From Bradyrhizobium sp. (lineage in GTDB: Bacteria; Pseudomonadota; Alphaproteobacteria; Rhizobiales; Xanthobacteraceae), in the NCBI RefSeq assembly GCF_030654605.1, contig NZ_JAURXB010000295.1, forward strand, positions 48,501 to 112,500: a DNA stretch of 64,000 bases, read 5' to 3'. This document shows positions 1-7,988 of this stretch, piece by piece (position 1 is the stretch's first letter; each line of letters begins with the position of its first letter). Made by a program: the position numbers and the translations under genes. Under the pieces are notes generated by a model that did no database searches, was not told where the DNA came from, and worked only from the letters and a program-made list of their open reading frames with translations.

Positions 1-359
1 TCGCGCACCGAGCCGCCTGATGGCGGCGGCGCGTGGAGCCGGTTGATCATCGGCACCAATGCGGTGCGGATCAGCTCCTCGAACATCGACTCCTTGTCCT
101 TGAAATGCAGGTAGATGGTGCCCTTGGCGACGCCGGCCCTTTTGGCGACGTCGTCGAGCCGGGTGGCGGTAAATCCGCGCGCGATGAACTCGTCGAGCGC
201 CGCCTCGACAATGGCCGCGCGCCGCTCCGCCGCGCGTTCCGCGCGGTTGGCCGGCGTTGTTGCGGCGACCGTCTTCGGCGTCGCAGCCGCCCCACCCGCA
301 ACCCGACGGCTTCCAGTCGGTTTTGCCGGGATTTTGGTGCTGGAAGGTATCTTGCTCAT
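1..359 (-). CDS. TetR/AcrR-family transcriptional regulator (3' end beyond window)
   Basis: This is the N-terminal 119 codons of a TetR-type repressor read leftward, and the rest lies outside the window. The first 40 residues are a basic, Ala/Pro-rich tail. They are followed by a classic TetR helix-turn-helix of the pattern IVEAALDEFIARGF...TRLDDVAKRAGVAKGTIYLHF, then KDKESMFEEL. The ATG at 357-359 is the only start consistent with the domain. A perfect palindrome lies 10 bases upstream and is the likely autoregulatory operator. The ligand and target genes cannot be seen; such repressors usually control an adjacent efflux or catabolic operon. Confidence 0.85.
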   Translation of the reverse strand, partial: MSKIPSSTKIPAKPTGSRRVAGGAAATPKTVAATTPANRAERAAERRAAIVEAALDEFIARGFTATRLDDVAKRAGVAKGTIYLHFKDKESMFEELIRTALVPMINRLHAPPPSGGSVR

Positions 360-369
360 AGTCAAACTA

Positions 370-387
370 TGACTGACCAGTCAGTCA
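370..387. promoter_or_regulatory. Palindromic TetR-type operator
   Basis: Two 8-base arms, TGACTGAC and GTCAGTCA, flank a CA spacer and match perfectly as an inverted repeat. The site sits directly upstream of the TetR gene start at 359. Position and symmetry fit a dimer-binding operator for autoregulation and possibly for a divergent promoter. Binding is inferred. Confidence 0.7.
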
Positions 388-476
388 TTGTCAATTTCGA
401 TTGAAGAGCTTAAATTCACGAGCGCGTGAGTAGAACAGCACCTTAGATCGGGGCTCGACCTACCAGCGCGGCGCCG

Positions 477-1757
477 CTAGAGGCATTTGCGGATATAGGG
501 CCGGTTGATTTCCCAGAGTTCGTCGAGCAGATGACGCGCCGCATCCGCGGAATTGACCACGGGATCGATCAGCAGCGCCTGCAGCGCCATCTCCTTCGAG
601 GCATGTACCGCCGCCTCGACCGCGAGCTGCTGCACGTTGACCTGAACCGCCATGAGCTTTGCGACCGCGTCGGGCAACGGGCCCAGCGAAACCGGATGAA
701 TGCCCGCAACGTCAGCCATCACAGGAACTTCCACCGCGGCGCTGGCGGCAAGGTTTGGAATGGTCTTTTGATTGTAGACCACGCCGGATTCGATCAGTTG
801 CTTGCGGTCATGCAGCACCGCCGCAATCACGGCGACGGCGCGCTCGCCCGATGGCGTCAGCCACCACCACGGGATCTCCGCTTTTCCCGCCAGCACGTCG
901 TCGATGGTTTTTTCCGTTTTCGCCCGCTCGCCTTCGTCCCATTCGAAATTGTAGCCGCCCTCGCCGGCTTCCCAGCCATACGCCATGTATTCGCCGACAT
1001 GGCCGTCGCCGCAGCCGAGCCAGTAGCCGAAGGCGCGGAACAGGTTGCGCGACAGCGGCGAGACCTTCGGGTCGTAGTCTCTCTCCTTTTCACGCAAGCG
1101 CGGATAGAGGTCGGCGCCGGTCGCGCGATCGCGGATCTGGGTCAGGCACTGGAAGTGATTGAGGCCGGCGCCCCACACCTCCACCTGTTCCCCGGGCAGC
1201 CCGAGAATGGTGGCGACCGCATCGCGCGCCATGAAAATTCCGTGGCACAGGCCGATGGTGCGGATCCTGCTGTATTGCCCGAGCGCCAGCACGATGCGGC
1301 TTTCCGGATTGGAAAAATTGATGAACAGCGCCTGCGGGCAGCGCCGCTCCATCTCGCGCACGAAATCGAAAACCATCGGCAGGGTGCGCAGGGTGAAGAA
1401 CAGCCCGCCCGGGCCGCCATTCTCGCCCAGGGTATGGCGGATGCCATATTTGCGCGGCACCTCCCAGTCGAGCTTCCAGAGCCGGTTGCGGTCGATGACG
1501 GTCGAGTGGATGACGAACGCCGCGCCATCGAGAGCAGTCCGCCAGTCGGTGGTGGACTCGATCTTCAACCCCGCGCCCGATTTGTCGTTGAGCAGTCTCG
1601 CCAGCCGCTCGGCCCGCGCCAGCCGGTCGGCATTCCTGCCGACCAGCACCAGGGTGCTGCCGGCCAGATCATGGCTGGAGAACAGGTCCCGGAACATGCT
1701 GATGCCGAACGAGGCGCTGCTGGCGCCGAGAAAGACGATTTTGGTCACCGCAGTCAT
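477..1757 (-). CDS. Glycoside hydrolase family 4 protein (alpha-glucosidase/galactosidase-like)
   Basis: The 426-residue protein has the GH4 arrangement. An N-terminal dinucleotide-binding segment (KIVFLGASSASFG, residues 6-18) is followed by NFSNPES (sugar/phosphate loop), GLCHG (the Cys and His expected to ligate the divalent metal) and GLNHF. GH4 enzymes use NAD and a divalent metal such as manganese in an oxidation-elimination mechanism on alpha- or beta-glycosides. Substrate specificity cannot be read here. The ATG at 1757 was chosen because GGGGGA lies seven bases before it and the Rossmann strand starts within a few residues; an upstream in-frame codon at 1820 would add 21 unlikely residues. 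A FixK/FNR-like half-palindrome lies about 80 bases upstream. Confidence 0.85.
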   Translation of the reverse strand: MTAVTKIVFLGASSASFGISMFRDLFSSHDLAGSTLVLVGRNADRLARAERLARLLNDKSGAGLKIESTTDWRTALDGAAFVIHSTVIDRNRLWKLDWEVPRKYGIRHTLGENGGPGGLFFTLRTLPMVFDFVREMERRCPQALFINFSNPESRIVLALGQYSRIRTIGLCHGIFMARDAVATILGLPGEQVEVWGAGLNHFQCLTQIRDRATGADLYPRLREKERDYDPKVSPLSRNLFRAFGYWLGCGDGHVGEYMAYGWEAGEGGYNFEWDEGERAKTEKTIDDVLAGKAEIPWWWLTPSGERAVAVIAAVLHDRKQLIESGVVYNQKTIPNLAASAAVEVPVMADVAGIHPVSLGPLPDAVAKLMAVQVNVQQLAVEAAVHASKEMALQALLIDPVVNSADAARHLLDELWEINRPYIRKCL

Positions 1758-1837
1758 GTTCGTTCCCCCAACCCCGAACTGCCAGCCGTTCAGACCGGTC
1801 CAGTCCATCCAGTACGGCACAGGACGGCGGCGTCGGC

Positions 1838-1851
1838 TTGATCTGGATCAG
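1838..1851. promoter_or_regulatory. Possible FixK/FNR-type box
   Basis: TTGATCTGGATCAG matches the FNR/FixK palindrome TTGAT-N4-ATCAA except for the last base. It overlaps the stop codon of the DUF2000 gene and lies about 80 bases upstream of the GH4 start. A single imperfect match can arise by chance. Confidence 0.25.
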
Positions 1852-2258
1852 CTGTGAAACTTCAACCCGTCGAGGATCTTGTCGATTACCTTGCGCTCGG
1901 CACGCATGGCCAGCCCGACCAGGTTGAGATCGGCGCGGATCACCGCCCTCACCGCTTCGCGGTTGGCAGCGTCATGCGTGGTCCTGAACATGTCCTCGGT
2001 ATAGACCGCCGGCTTGACGTTGCGCGCCAGCGCGCGTTCGAGCGCGCGGGAAAGCTGCGGCCGGTCGGCGCCGTAGATCAGGATCGGCTGGCCGATCAGC
2101 GCCAGATAGGGCGTGCCCGAACCGTCGGCATAGGGCTCGCCGATGCATTCGGGAAAGGCGGCGGCAATGCCCGAGGTCAGAAATGCCGCGACGTTCAGCT
2201 TCTGCCACGCCTCGAGATCGGTCCGGATCACGACCGCGATCTTGGTGTCGAATTGCAT
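1848..2258 (-). CDS. DUF2000 family protein
   Basis: The 136-residue protein resembles the DUF2000 family, which has a fold related to peptidyl-tRNA hydrolase 2. Features are the opening strand KIAVVIRTDLEAWQKLNVAAFL, a central GTPYLALIGQPILIYGAD segment and a C-terminal helix with NLVGLAMRAERKVIDKILDGLK. The biochemical role is unknown. The ATG has a good GAGGA ribosome site nine bases upstream. It is followed in the same direction by the GH4 gene, 90 bases on, so the two may be cotranscribed. Confidence 0.75.
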   Translation of the reverse strand: MQFDTKIAVVIRTDLEAWQKLNVAAFLTSGIAAAFPECIGEPYADGSGTPYLALIGQPILIYGADRPQLSRALERALARNVKPAVYTEDMFRTTHDAANREAVRAVIRADLNLVGLAMRAERKVIDKILDGLKFHS

Positions 2259-2271
2259 GGAGTATCCTCAG

Positions 2272-2376
2272 CGTCATTCCGGGGCGATGCGAAAGCATCG
2301 AACCCGGAATCTCGAGGTTCCCCGGTGCGCAATTGCGCACCTTAGGTCTGGTCCTTCGGACCATCCCGGAACGACG
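2272..2376. repeat. Palindromic repeat, family A (CATTCCGGGG type)
   Basis: Imperfect nested inverted repeat. The outer arms CGTCATTCCGGG and CCCGGAACGACG enclose smaller hairpins GATGCGAAAGCATC, GGTGCGCAATTGCGCACC and GGTCCTTCGGACC. A related copy lies at 31046-31129. It fills the gap between the DUF4189 and DUF2000 genes. Confidence 0.8.
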
Positions 2377-2386
2377 GTGGTTGATT

Positions 2387-2779
2387 TCAGCCCCTGGCGT
2401 CGCAGGCCCAGGCGCGGATCACGCATTCCTTGCCGCCGAATTCGTAGCATTTTTTGGTCGCGGCGTTGAGCGAACTCGAAATCTTCGGCTTGACCGCGTA
2501 GCCATGGGCGCCGCAGGGGTTGGCCATGTCGACCGCGAACGCCGCGCAGGCGCGCTTCATGGTCACCGCGGTGCAGTCGCCTTTGCACTGCTTCAGCGCC
2601 GCGGCGCGGGCGGCGGCTTCCGCCGGGTAGTCGTAGGCCTGGCCATAGGCGCCGCATTTGCCGACCGCGAAGGCGCCGGCCGCCCGGCTTTCGGTAGCGA
2701 AGCGCGATGCGCCGACCACCAAAGTCAGCGCCAGAATGAACAGCGCACGGCGTTGCGCGACGACAGTCGAAACGATCAA
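2387..2779 (-). CDS. DUF4189 domain-containing exported protein
   Basis: A small protein of about 130 residues with a hydrophobic leader (ALFILALTLVVGASRFATESRA) and a mature part matching DUF4189: FAVGKCGAYGQAYDYPAEAAARAAALKQC, then repeated Cys residues and a WACDARG end. The six or so cysteines suggest disulfides in the periplasm. There is no ATG. The TTG at 2777-2779 was chosen because GGGGGAGGGG stands just before it and the signal peptide follows at once. A TTG ten codons upstream is also possible. Function unknown. Confidence 0.65.
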   Translation of the reverse strand: MIVSTVVAQRRALFILALTLVVGASRFATESRAAGAFAVGKCGAYGQAYDYPAEAAARAAALKQCKGDCTAVTMKRACAAFAVDMANPCGAHGYAVKPKISSSLNAATKKCYEFGGKECVIRAWACDARG

Positions 2780-2861
2780 GGTCCCCTCCCCCGAGGCAAT
2801 CCGGGGCAAATCTATCCGGGGGGAGTTTCAACTTGGTGAACGAGAGGTTGAATTCGGGGGC

Positions 2862-2982
2862 CGTAGGGTGGGCAAAGCTTCCGGGTCGCGCGAACGCGCG
2901 TCCCGGCGGCGTGCACACCAACATATGCGCGGCGGACGGATGGTGGGCACGGCGCGAAGGGTGCGCCTTTGCCCACCCTACG
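2862..2982. repeat. Inverted repeat, family H (GTAGGGTGGGCAAAG type)
   Basis: The arms CGTAGGGTGGGCAAAG (2862-2877) and CTTTGCCCACCCTACG (2967-2982) are perfect complements enclosing about 90 bases. The element ends three bases before the stop codon of the molybdopterin-binding/nucleotidyltransferase gene. It looks like a short non-coding mobile or structural repeat. Confidence 0.75.
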
Positions 2983-2984
2983 TT

Positions 2985-4589
2985 TTACCCCCGTTGCGCG
3001 TCTTCCAGCGCCTGCGGGGTGTCGATGTCGAGGAACGCGCCGCGGCCGTCGACCGGGACTTCGGCCACCGCCTCGCCATGCCTGGCGATCAAATGGCGAG
3101 CGCCGATATCGCCGTCCAGCGTCATCAATTCGTTGAAGAAGCGGCGCGACCACAAGACCGGATTGCCGCGCCTGCCGTCGCTGACGGGCACCGCGATCAG
3201 GCTGCCGCGATCGGGCGCGAAGGTCTCGATCAGCCGGTCGATCAGGTCGGCCGAGATCAGCGGCATGTCGCCGAGACAGATCACCGCGCCGTCGGCATCC
3301 GCCGGCACCGCGGCGATGCCTGATTTCACCGAGCTGGCGAGACCCCCGGCGAAATCCGGATTGCGCGCGAATGTCACGTTCAGGCCGCTCAATGCCTGCT
3401 CGACCTGCTCGGCCTGATGGCCGGTCACGACCACGACGCTGGAGGCCTTCGAGGCCAGCGCCCGTTCGGTCACGGTCCGCACCAGCGTCTTGCCGCCGAG
3501 TTCGGCCAGCAGCTTGTTGGGGCCGCCCATTCGGGTGGAACGCCCGGCGGCGAGGATGACGGCTGTTACGTTGCGGTTGCCATCCGGGCCGACAGGTGCG
3601 CGCGGCTGCGGCCGGGTCACGATCTCCATCAGAAGACCGCCGACGCCCATGCCTGTGAGTTCGGCGCGGGTGACCTTGAGCCCGGCCAAGAGCCGCATCA
3701 GCACCCAATCAAAACCGTTTTCCACCGGCGAGCGCGCGCAGCCCGGCGCGCCCAGCACCGGCACCCCGCCGGCATTGCCGATCAGCAGCAGATTGCCCGG
3801 ATCGACCGGCATGCCGAAATGCTCAATAGCGCCCCCGATGTCGGTGATGGCAGCCGGAATCACGTCGCGCCGGTCGGCAATGGCGGACGCGCCGAACACG
3901 ATGACGAGCTCGGCGCCGAGCCCGAGCAATTCCCTGATCGACGCCGACAGCGCCGCCTCGTCATGCGGCACGCGGCGCTCGGCCATGATGGCAGCACCCG
4001 CCGGCGCCAGCCGCTCCGCCGTGACCCGCAGCGTCTTCTCGATCACCTTCGGCGCCAGCCCCGGCAAGAGCGTCGAAACGATGCCGACCCGCTTGATCAG
4101 ATAAGGCGCAACCCGCAGTCCGCCGCCGCTGGCGGCCGCTACTGCCGCGTCGCGCAGCGTCCCTTCGACGCCGAACGGAATGATCTTGACGGTGGCGATC
4201 ATCTCGCCTTCCACCACCGGCTTGAAGGCGGCGAGCGTGGCGAAGGTGATGGCTTCGTCGACGGCGTTGATACGGTCGACTTTGGCGCGGTCCACCACCA
4301 GCACGCCGGCTTTGGCCGCGAACAGATTGGCACGGCCGGTGAAGGCGCGTTCGACGTTGACGCCGTCGCCCGCGACTGCCTGCGCAATGCTGGCGGCGGC
4401 GACGTCTTCGGAGACGTCACCGGGCTCCAGCCGCACCACGACGATTTCCTTCACGCCGGCCTTGTCGAGTGCGGCGACCTCGGCGGGGCCGATCGTGGTG
4501 CCCTTCTTCAGAACCAGCGATCCCTGACGCAGGGTGTGGACGGTGACGCCGCCGACCGCGTCGGCCGGACTGGCGGGGCCGAACTTCAT
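2985..4589 (-). CDS. Molybdopterin-binding / MobA-MocA-like nucleotidyltransferase fusion
   Basis: The protein has 534 residues in two parts. Residues 1-335 form a MoeA/CinA-like molybdopterin-binding region (LVIVFGASAIADRRDVIPAA and the PVDPGNLLLIGNAGGVPVLGAPGCARSP loop). Residues from about 340 form a nucleotidyltransferase opening with VILAAGRSTRMGGPNKLL and containing GDMPLI. Proteins of this build are linked to making the cytosine-dinucleotide form of the molybdenum cofactor used by xanthine dehydrogenase and CO-dehydrogenase type enzymes. It is the last gene of the cox-like run and overlaps the XdhC gene by ATGA, so it is translationally coupled. Exact nucleotide specificity is inferred. 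Confidence 0.85.
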   Translation of the reverse strand: MKFGPASPADAVGGVTVHTLRQGSLVLKKGTTIGPAEVAALDKAGVKEIVVVRLEPGDVSEDVAAASIAQAVAGDGVNVERAFTGRANLFAAKAGVLVVDRAKVDRINAVDEAITFATLAAFKPVVEGEMIATVKIIPFGVEGTLRDAAVAAASGGGLRVAPYLIKRVGIVSTLLPGLAPKVIEKTLRVTAERLAPAGAAIMAERRVPHDEAALSASIRELLGLGAELVIVFGASAIADRRDVIPAAITDIGGAIEHFGMPVDPGNLLLIGNAGGVPVLGAPGCARSPVENGFDWVLMRLLAGLKVTRAELTGMGVGGLLMEIVTRPQPRAPVGPDGNRNVTAVILAAGRSTRMGGPNKLLAELGGKTLVRTVTERALASKASSVVVVTGHQAEQVEQALSGLNVTFARNPDFAGGLASSVKSGIAAVPADADGAVICLGDMPLISADLIDRLIETFAPDRGSLIAVPVSDGRRGNPVLWSRRFFNELMTLDGDIGARHLIARHGEAVAEVPVDGRGAFLDIDTPQALEDAQRG

Positions 4590-5287
4590 GCCGCCTGTTC
4601 TTTTTCTGGTGCAGGCAGCCGCAGTTTCGCGGTGATCTCGGCCATGATGGAGACCGCGATTTCGGACGGCGACACCGCGCCGATCGCAAGCCCGATCGGC
4701 GCGTGAATGCGGGCGATGTCGCTATCCCTGGCGCCCCGCGCCTTCAGCCGCTCGCCGCGTTTGGCATGGGTCTTTCGCGAACCCAGCGCGCCGATATAGA
4801 AGCAGTCGCGCGCGAAGGCGTGCAGCAGCGCCGGATCGTCGATCTTCGGATCATGGGTCAGCGCCACGAACGCCGTGTAGTGGTCGATGTTGAGCGGCGG
4901 CAGCGCCACGTCGGGCCATTCCGCAATCAAGGGCACATCCGGAAACCGCTCCGGGCTGGCAAAGGCGGTGCGCGGATCCACCACCGTCACGTCGTAGTCC
5001 AGCGAGCGCGCCAGCGGCGCCAGCGCCTGGCTGATATGAACAGCGCCGACGATCACGAGTTTTGCGGTGGGCGCATAGACATTGAGAAACAGTTTCTTGC
5101 CGCCGACCTCGATGGTGCCGCTCTTGCCCATGCGCAGCTGTTTTGCCAATTCGGCGCGCAGCGGATCGGTGGCGATGTCGGCGGCCTTGACCAGCCGTTG
5201 CTCGCCATTGTCGGTATCGGTGACGACGATGACCGGCCGGCGCGCGGCGCGCTCGACATTGACCGTCTCGAGGGTTTCGAGTTTCAC
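4586..5287 (-). CDS. XdhC family protein, Rossmann (C-terminal) domain; CoxF/CoxI-like
   Basis: The 233-residue protein carries the XdhC Rossmann domain: KLVIVGAVHISQALAPLARSLDYDVTVVDPR, then the conserved YIGALGSRKTHAKRGERLKARG and IHAPIGLAIGAVSPSEIAVSIMAEI. XdhC proteins bind the molybdenum cofactor and help its sulfuration and insertion into molybdenum hydroxylases. The start is a GTG (5285-5287) overlapping the stop of the preceding XdhC-N gene as GTGA. The two halves of XdhC are separate genes here. Confidence 0.85.
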   Translation of the reverse strand: MKLETLETVNVERAARRPVIVVTDTDNGEQRLVKAADIATDPLRAELAKQLRMGKSGTIEVGGKKLFLNVYAPTAKLVIVGAVHISQALAPLARSLDYDVTVVDPRTAFASPERFPDVPLIAEWPDVALPPLNIDHYTAFVALTHDPKIDDPALLHAFARDCFYIGALGSRKTHAKRGERLKARGARDSDIARIHAPIGLAIGAVSPSEIAVSIMAEITAKLRLPAPEKEQAA

Positions 5288-5613
5288 GACTGGCCCACTT
5301 TCTCGACGAACACCCGGATGGTGCCGCCGCAGGACAGCCCGACATTCCAGGCGGTCTCGTCGGCGACGCCGAACTCCAGCATCTTCGGCTTGCCGCTGGC
5401 GATCACGTCGAGCGCCTCGGTGACGACGGCGCCTTCGACGCAGCCGCCGGAGACCGATCCCAGAAACGTGCCGTCATCGTTGATGACCAGGCTGGAGCCC
5501 GCGGGTCGCGGCGCCGAGCCCCAGGTCTCGACCACGGTCGCCAGTGCCACCCCGTGGCCGGCCTTCTGCCAGTCCTCAGCCGCTTTCAGAATATCTTCGT
5601 CGCGATTGAGCAT
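5284..5613 (-). CDS. XdhC family protein, N-terminal (CoxI) domain
   Basis: The 109-residue protein is the short XdhC/CoxI domain: ATVVETWGSAPRPAGSSLVI, then GSVSGGCVEGAVV and VGLSCGGTIRVFVEKV. The SGGCVEG and SCGGT cysteines are typical. It works with the separate Rossmann-domain partner directly downstream in cofactor delivery to the hydroxylase. The ATG at 5613 is preceded by AGAGG. A TTG five codons upstream overlaps the coxE stop and was not used. Its start lies 11 bases after that stop. Confidence 0.85.
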   Translation of the reverse strand: MLNRDEDILKAAEDWQKAGHGVALATVVETWGSAPRPAGSSLVINDDGTFLGSVSGGCVEGAVVTEALDVIASGKPKMLEFGVADETAWNVGLSCGGTIRVFVEKVGQS

Positions 5614-5624
5614 GAGAGCCTCTT

Positions 5625-6824
5625 TCAAGCTGCGGATCTGATCAGGCTGCGGTGGTGCGGCGGGGGCGCCGAGGACAGCGCCGATATCAGTCCCTCGATC
5701 GAACTCAAATTATGTACCGGGCGGAATTCGTCAACATGCGGCAGCATCATTTTGATGCCCTGGGCCTTGGCCTCGAAGCCGCCGAAACGCAGCAGGGGAT
5801 TGAGCCAGATCAGCCGGCGGCAGGACCGGTGCAGCCGGTCCATCTCGAACGCCAGCTTGGCGTCGGCCTCGCGCTCCAGCCCGTCCGAGATCAACAGCAC
5901 GATGGCGCCCTGCCCGAGCACGCGGCGGCCCCACAATTTGTTGAAGGAATGCAGCGAGGTGCCGATCCTTGTGCCGCCAGCCCAGTCCTCGACCGTCGAC
6001 GAGCAGCTCGCCAGCGCCTCGTCGGGATCGCGCGCCCGCAAGCTCCGCGTCACATTGGTCAGCCGAGTGCCGAACAGGAATACCGAGACGCGCTTGCGCG
6101 CGTCGGTGATGGCATGGAGGAAATGCAGGAACAGCCGGGTGTACTCGCTCATCGAGCCGGATATATCGAGCAGCGCCACGATCGGCGCCGGCTTGTCGAT
6201 CCGCCCGAGCCGGTGGATGTCGATGATGTCGCCGCCGGTGCGCAACGACCCGCGCAGGGTGCGGCGCATGTCGAGCCGCAGGCCTCGCGCGTCGGGCTGG
6301 TAGCGCCGGGTGCGCAATTCGGCCTGCGGCAACCGCATCTGCGCGATGGCGCGGGTGACCTGCGCGATTTCGGCAGCACTCATCTGCGCGAAATCCTTTT
6401 TCTGCAGGATTTCCTTGTCGGATACGGAGAGCCGCAGTTCCTGCTCCTGGGCCTGCGGCATCTCGGTGGTCTGCGGCTGCGACAGCGCCTCCTGGACCCG
6501 GCGCGACGCCGGCGGCGGCTTCTTCCTGGCGTGATCAGGCAGCGGCACCGAATCCAGCATGTGCTTCCATTCCTCCGCGGCGCGGAAGAACAGGTCGAAG
6601 GCCTGCGCGAAGATCAGCGCGTGTTCGTGACGCTTGACGAAGATGGCTTCCAGCGTGGTGAAGACGTCGGCGCGGTGGCCGATCTCGATCACCTGCAGCG
6701 CGTTCAGCGCATCGATCACCGCACCCGGCCCGACCGGAATCCCGGCGGCGCGCAACGCGCGGGCAAAGCCGACGACGTTGTCCGCCATCTGGCCGGTCGG
6801 GGGATTGAGATGATCGATGGCCAT
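5625..6824 (-). CDS. coxE: VWA domain-containing protein, CoxE-like
   Basis: The protein has 399 residues. The C-terminal half is a von Willebrand factor A domain with an intact metal-ion adhesion motif DISGSMS (Asp220 to Ser226). The N-terminal part is the alpha-helical CoxE region (FARALRAAGIPVGPGAVIDAL). CoxE works with the CoxD AAA+ ATPase in maturing the copper-sulfur-molybdenum site of CO dehydrogenase in Afipia (Oligotropha) carboxidovorans. The ATG at 6824 was chosen; a GTG three codons upstream is possible. The gene lies between coxD and the split XdhC genes. Confidence 0.85.
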   Translation of the reverse strand: MAIDHLNPPTGQMADNVVGFARALRAAGIPVGPGAVIDALNALQVIEIGHRADVFTTLEAIFVKRHEHALIFAQAFDLFFRAAEEWKHMLDSVPLPDHARKKPPPASRRVQEALSQPQTTEMPQAQEQELRLSVSDKEILQKKDFAQMSAAEIAQVTRAIAQMRLPQAELRTRRYQPDARGLRLDMRRTLRGSLRTGGDIIDIHRLGRIDKPAPIVALLDISGSMSEYTRLFLHFLHAITDARKRVSVFLFGTRLTNVTRSLRARDPDEALASCSSTVEDWAGGTRIGTSLHSFNKLWGRRVLGQGAIVLLISDGLEREADAKLAFEMDRLHRSCRRLIWLNPLLRFGGFEAKAQGIKMMLPHVDEFRPVHNLSSIEGLISALSSAPPPHHRSLIRSAA

Positions 6825-6851
6825 GGGAGTCACAACTCTCTCACGCTGACG

Positions 6852-7020
6852 GTGCGCCCCCTCTCCCGCTTGCGGGGGAGGGTCGGGGTGGGGGCTGCCT
6901 CAACAATCGTACTGTTCGATGCAGTCGTCCTGCTCCAGCCAGCAAAAACTTCAACGCCTGAGCAAGGCGAGAGAGCCTCCACCCCGGCCCTCCCCCGCAA
7001 GGGCGGGAGAGGGAGCGCAC
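6852..7020. repeat. Long inverted repeat, family D (MITE-like)
   Basis: The 169-base element has arms of roughly 45 bases. The left end, starting GTGCGCCCCCTCTCCCGC, pairs with the right end GCGGGAGAGGGAGCGCAC, and internally GGGGGAGGGTCGGGGTGGGGG pairs with a matching C-rich stretch. It separates coxD from coxE. Related copies are at 9498-9649 and 22641-22685. Confidence 0.8.
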
Positions 7021-7043
7021 TGCCGTTGCTGCGCAAGCCAGAC

Positions 7044-7952
7044 CTAGTTCTCGCTCGTCGCTTCCCTCAAGACCTTTTGCAAGCCGTCGCCCTGCATCCG
7101 CGCGATGTCGTCCTGGTATTTCAGCAGCGCGCCGAGGGTGTCGCCGACCACTTGCGGGGTCAGCGATCGCGCATCGAGTTCGGTGAGCGCGGTGGCCCAG
7201 TCGATGGTTTCGGCGACGCCGGGCGACTTGTAGAAATCCTGGTCGCGCAACGCTTGCACGAAGCGGACGACCTGCTGCGACAGTTTTGCCGAGATGCCGG
7301 GCACCCGCGACTTGACGATCGCGAGCTCCCGTTCGGCATTGGGATAATCCACCCAGTGATAGAGGCAGCGGCGCTTCAACGCGTCGTGAATTTCGCGGGT
7401 GCGGTTCGAGGTGATGATCACGATCGGCGGCTGCGGCGCCTTGATAGTGCCGAATTCGGGAATCGTCACCTGGAAGTCCGAGAGAATTTCCAGCAGATAC
7501 GCCTCGAACGCCTCGTCGGCGCGGTCGAGCTCGTCGATCAGCAGCACCGGCGGGCCAGCCACGTCGGGCTCCAGCGCCTGCAACAGCGGCCGCTTGATCA
7601 GATAGCGTTCGGCGAAGATGTCGCTGGAAAGCTGGTCGCGGTCGGTATCCCCGGCCGCTTCGGCGAGCCGGATCGCGATCATCTGCGCGGCGCTGTTCCA
7701 CTCATAGACCGAGGAAGCGACGTCGAGGCCTTCATAGCACTGCAGCCGGATCAGCTTGCGTCCCAGCGCCGAAGACAGCACTTTTGCGATTTCGGTCTTG
7801 CCGACGCCGGCCTCGCCTTCGAGGAACAGCGGCCGGCCCATCCGCAAGGACAGATAGGTCACCGTCGCCAGCGAACGCTCCGCGAGGTAGCCGCGCGAGG
7901 TCAGGAGTTCGAGCATCGCGTCGACGGAGGTTGGCAGCGCCGTTGCGGTCAT
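7044..7952 (-). CDS. coxD: MoxR-type AAA+ ATPase, CoxD-like
   Basis: The 302-residue protein has Walker A GEAGVGKT (46-53), Walker B VLLIDELDRAD and sensor ITSNRTREIHDALKRRC, in the MoxR order. In CO dehydrogenase loci CoxD is a chaperone-like ATPase needed to build the active site, paired with the VWA protein CoxE encoded next. The ATG start follows directly on the coxM side with a 36-base gap, so it is in the same operon as coxM. Confidence 0.88.
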   Translation of the reverse strand: MTATALPTSVDAMLELLTSRGYLAERSLATVTYLSLRMGRPLFLEGEAGVGKTEIAKVLSSALGRKLIRLQCYEGLDVASSVYEWNSAAQMIAIRLAEAAGDTDRDQLSSDIFAERYLIKRPLLQALEPDVAGPPVLLIDELDRADEAFEAYLLEILSDFQVTIPEFGTIKAPQPPIVIITSNRTREIHDALKRRCLYHWVDYPNAERELAIVKSRVPGISAKLSQQVVRFVQALRDQDFYKSPGVAETIDWATALTELDARSLTPQVVGDTLGALLKYQDDIARMQGDGLQKVLREATSEN

Positions 7953-7988
7953 GTGAGAACCAGCCTTTGCAAAGCCAGCCTGGATGCG

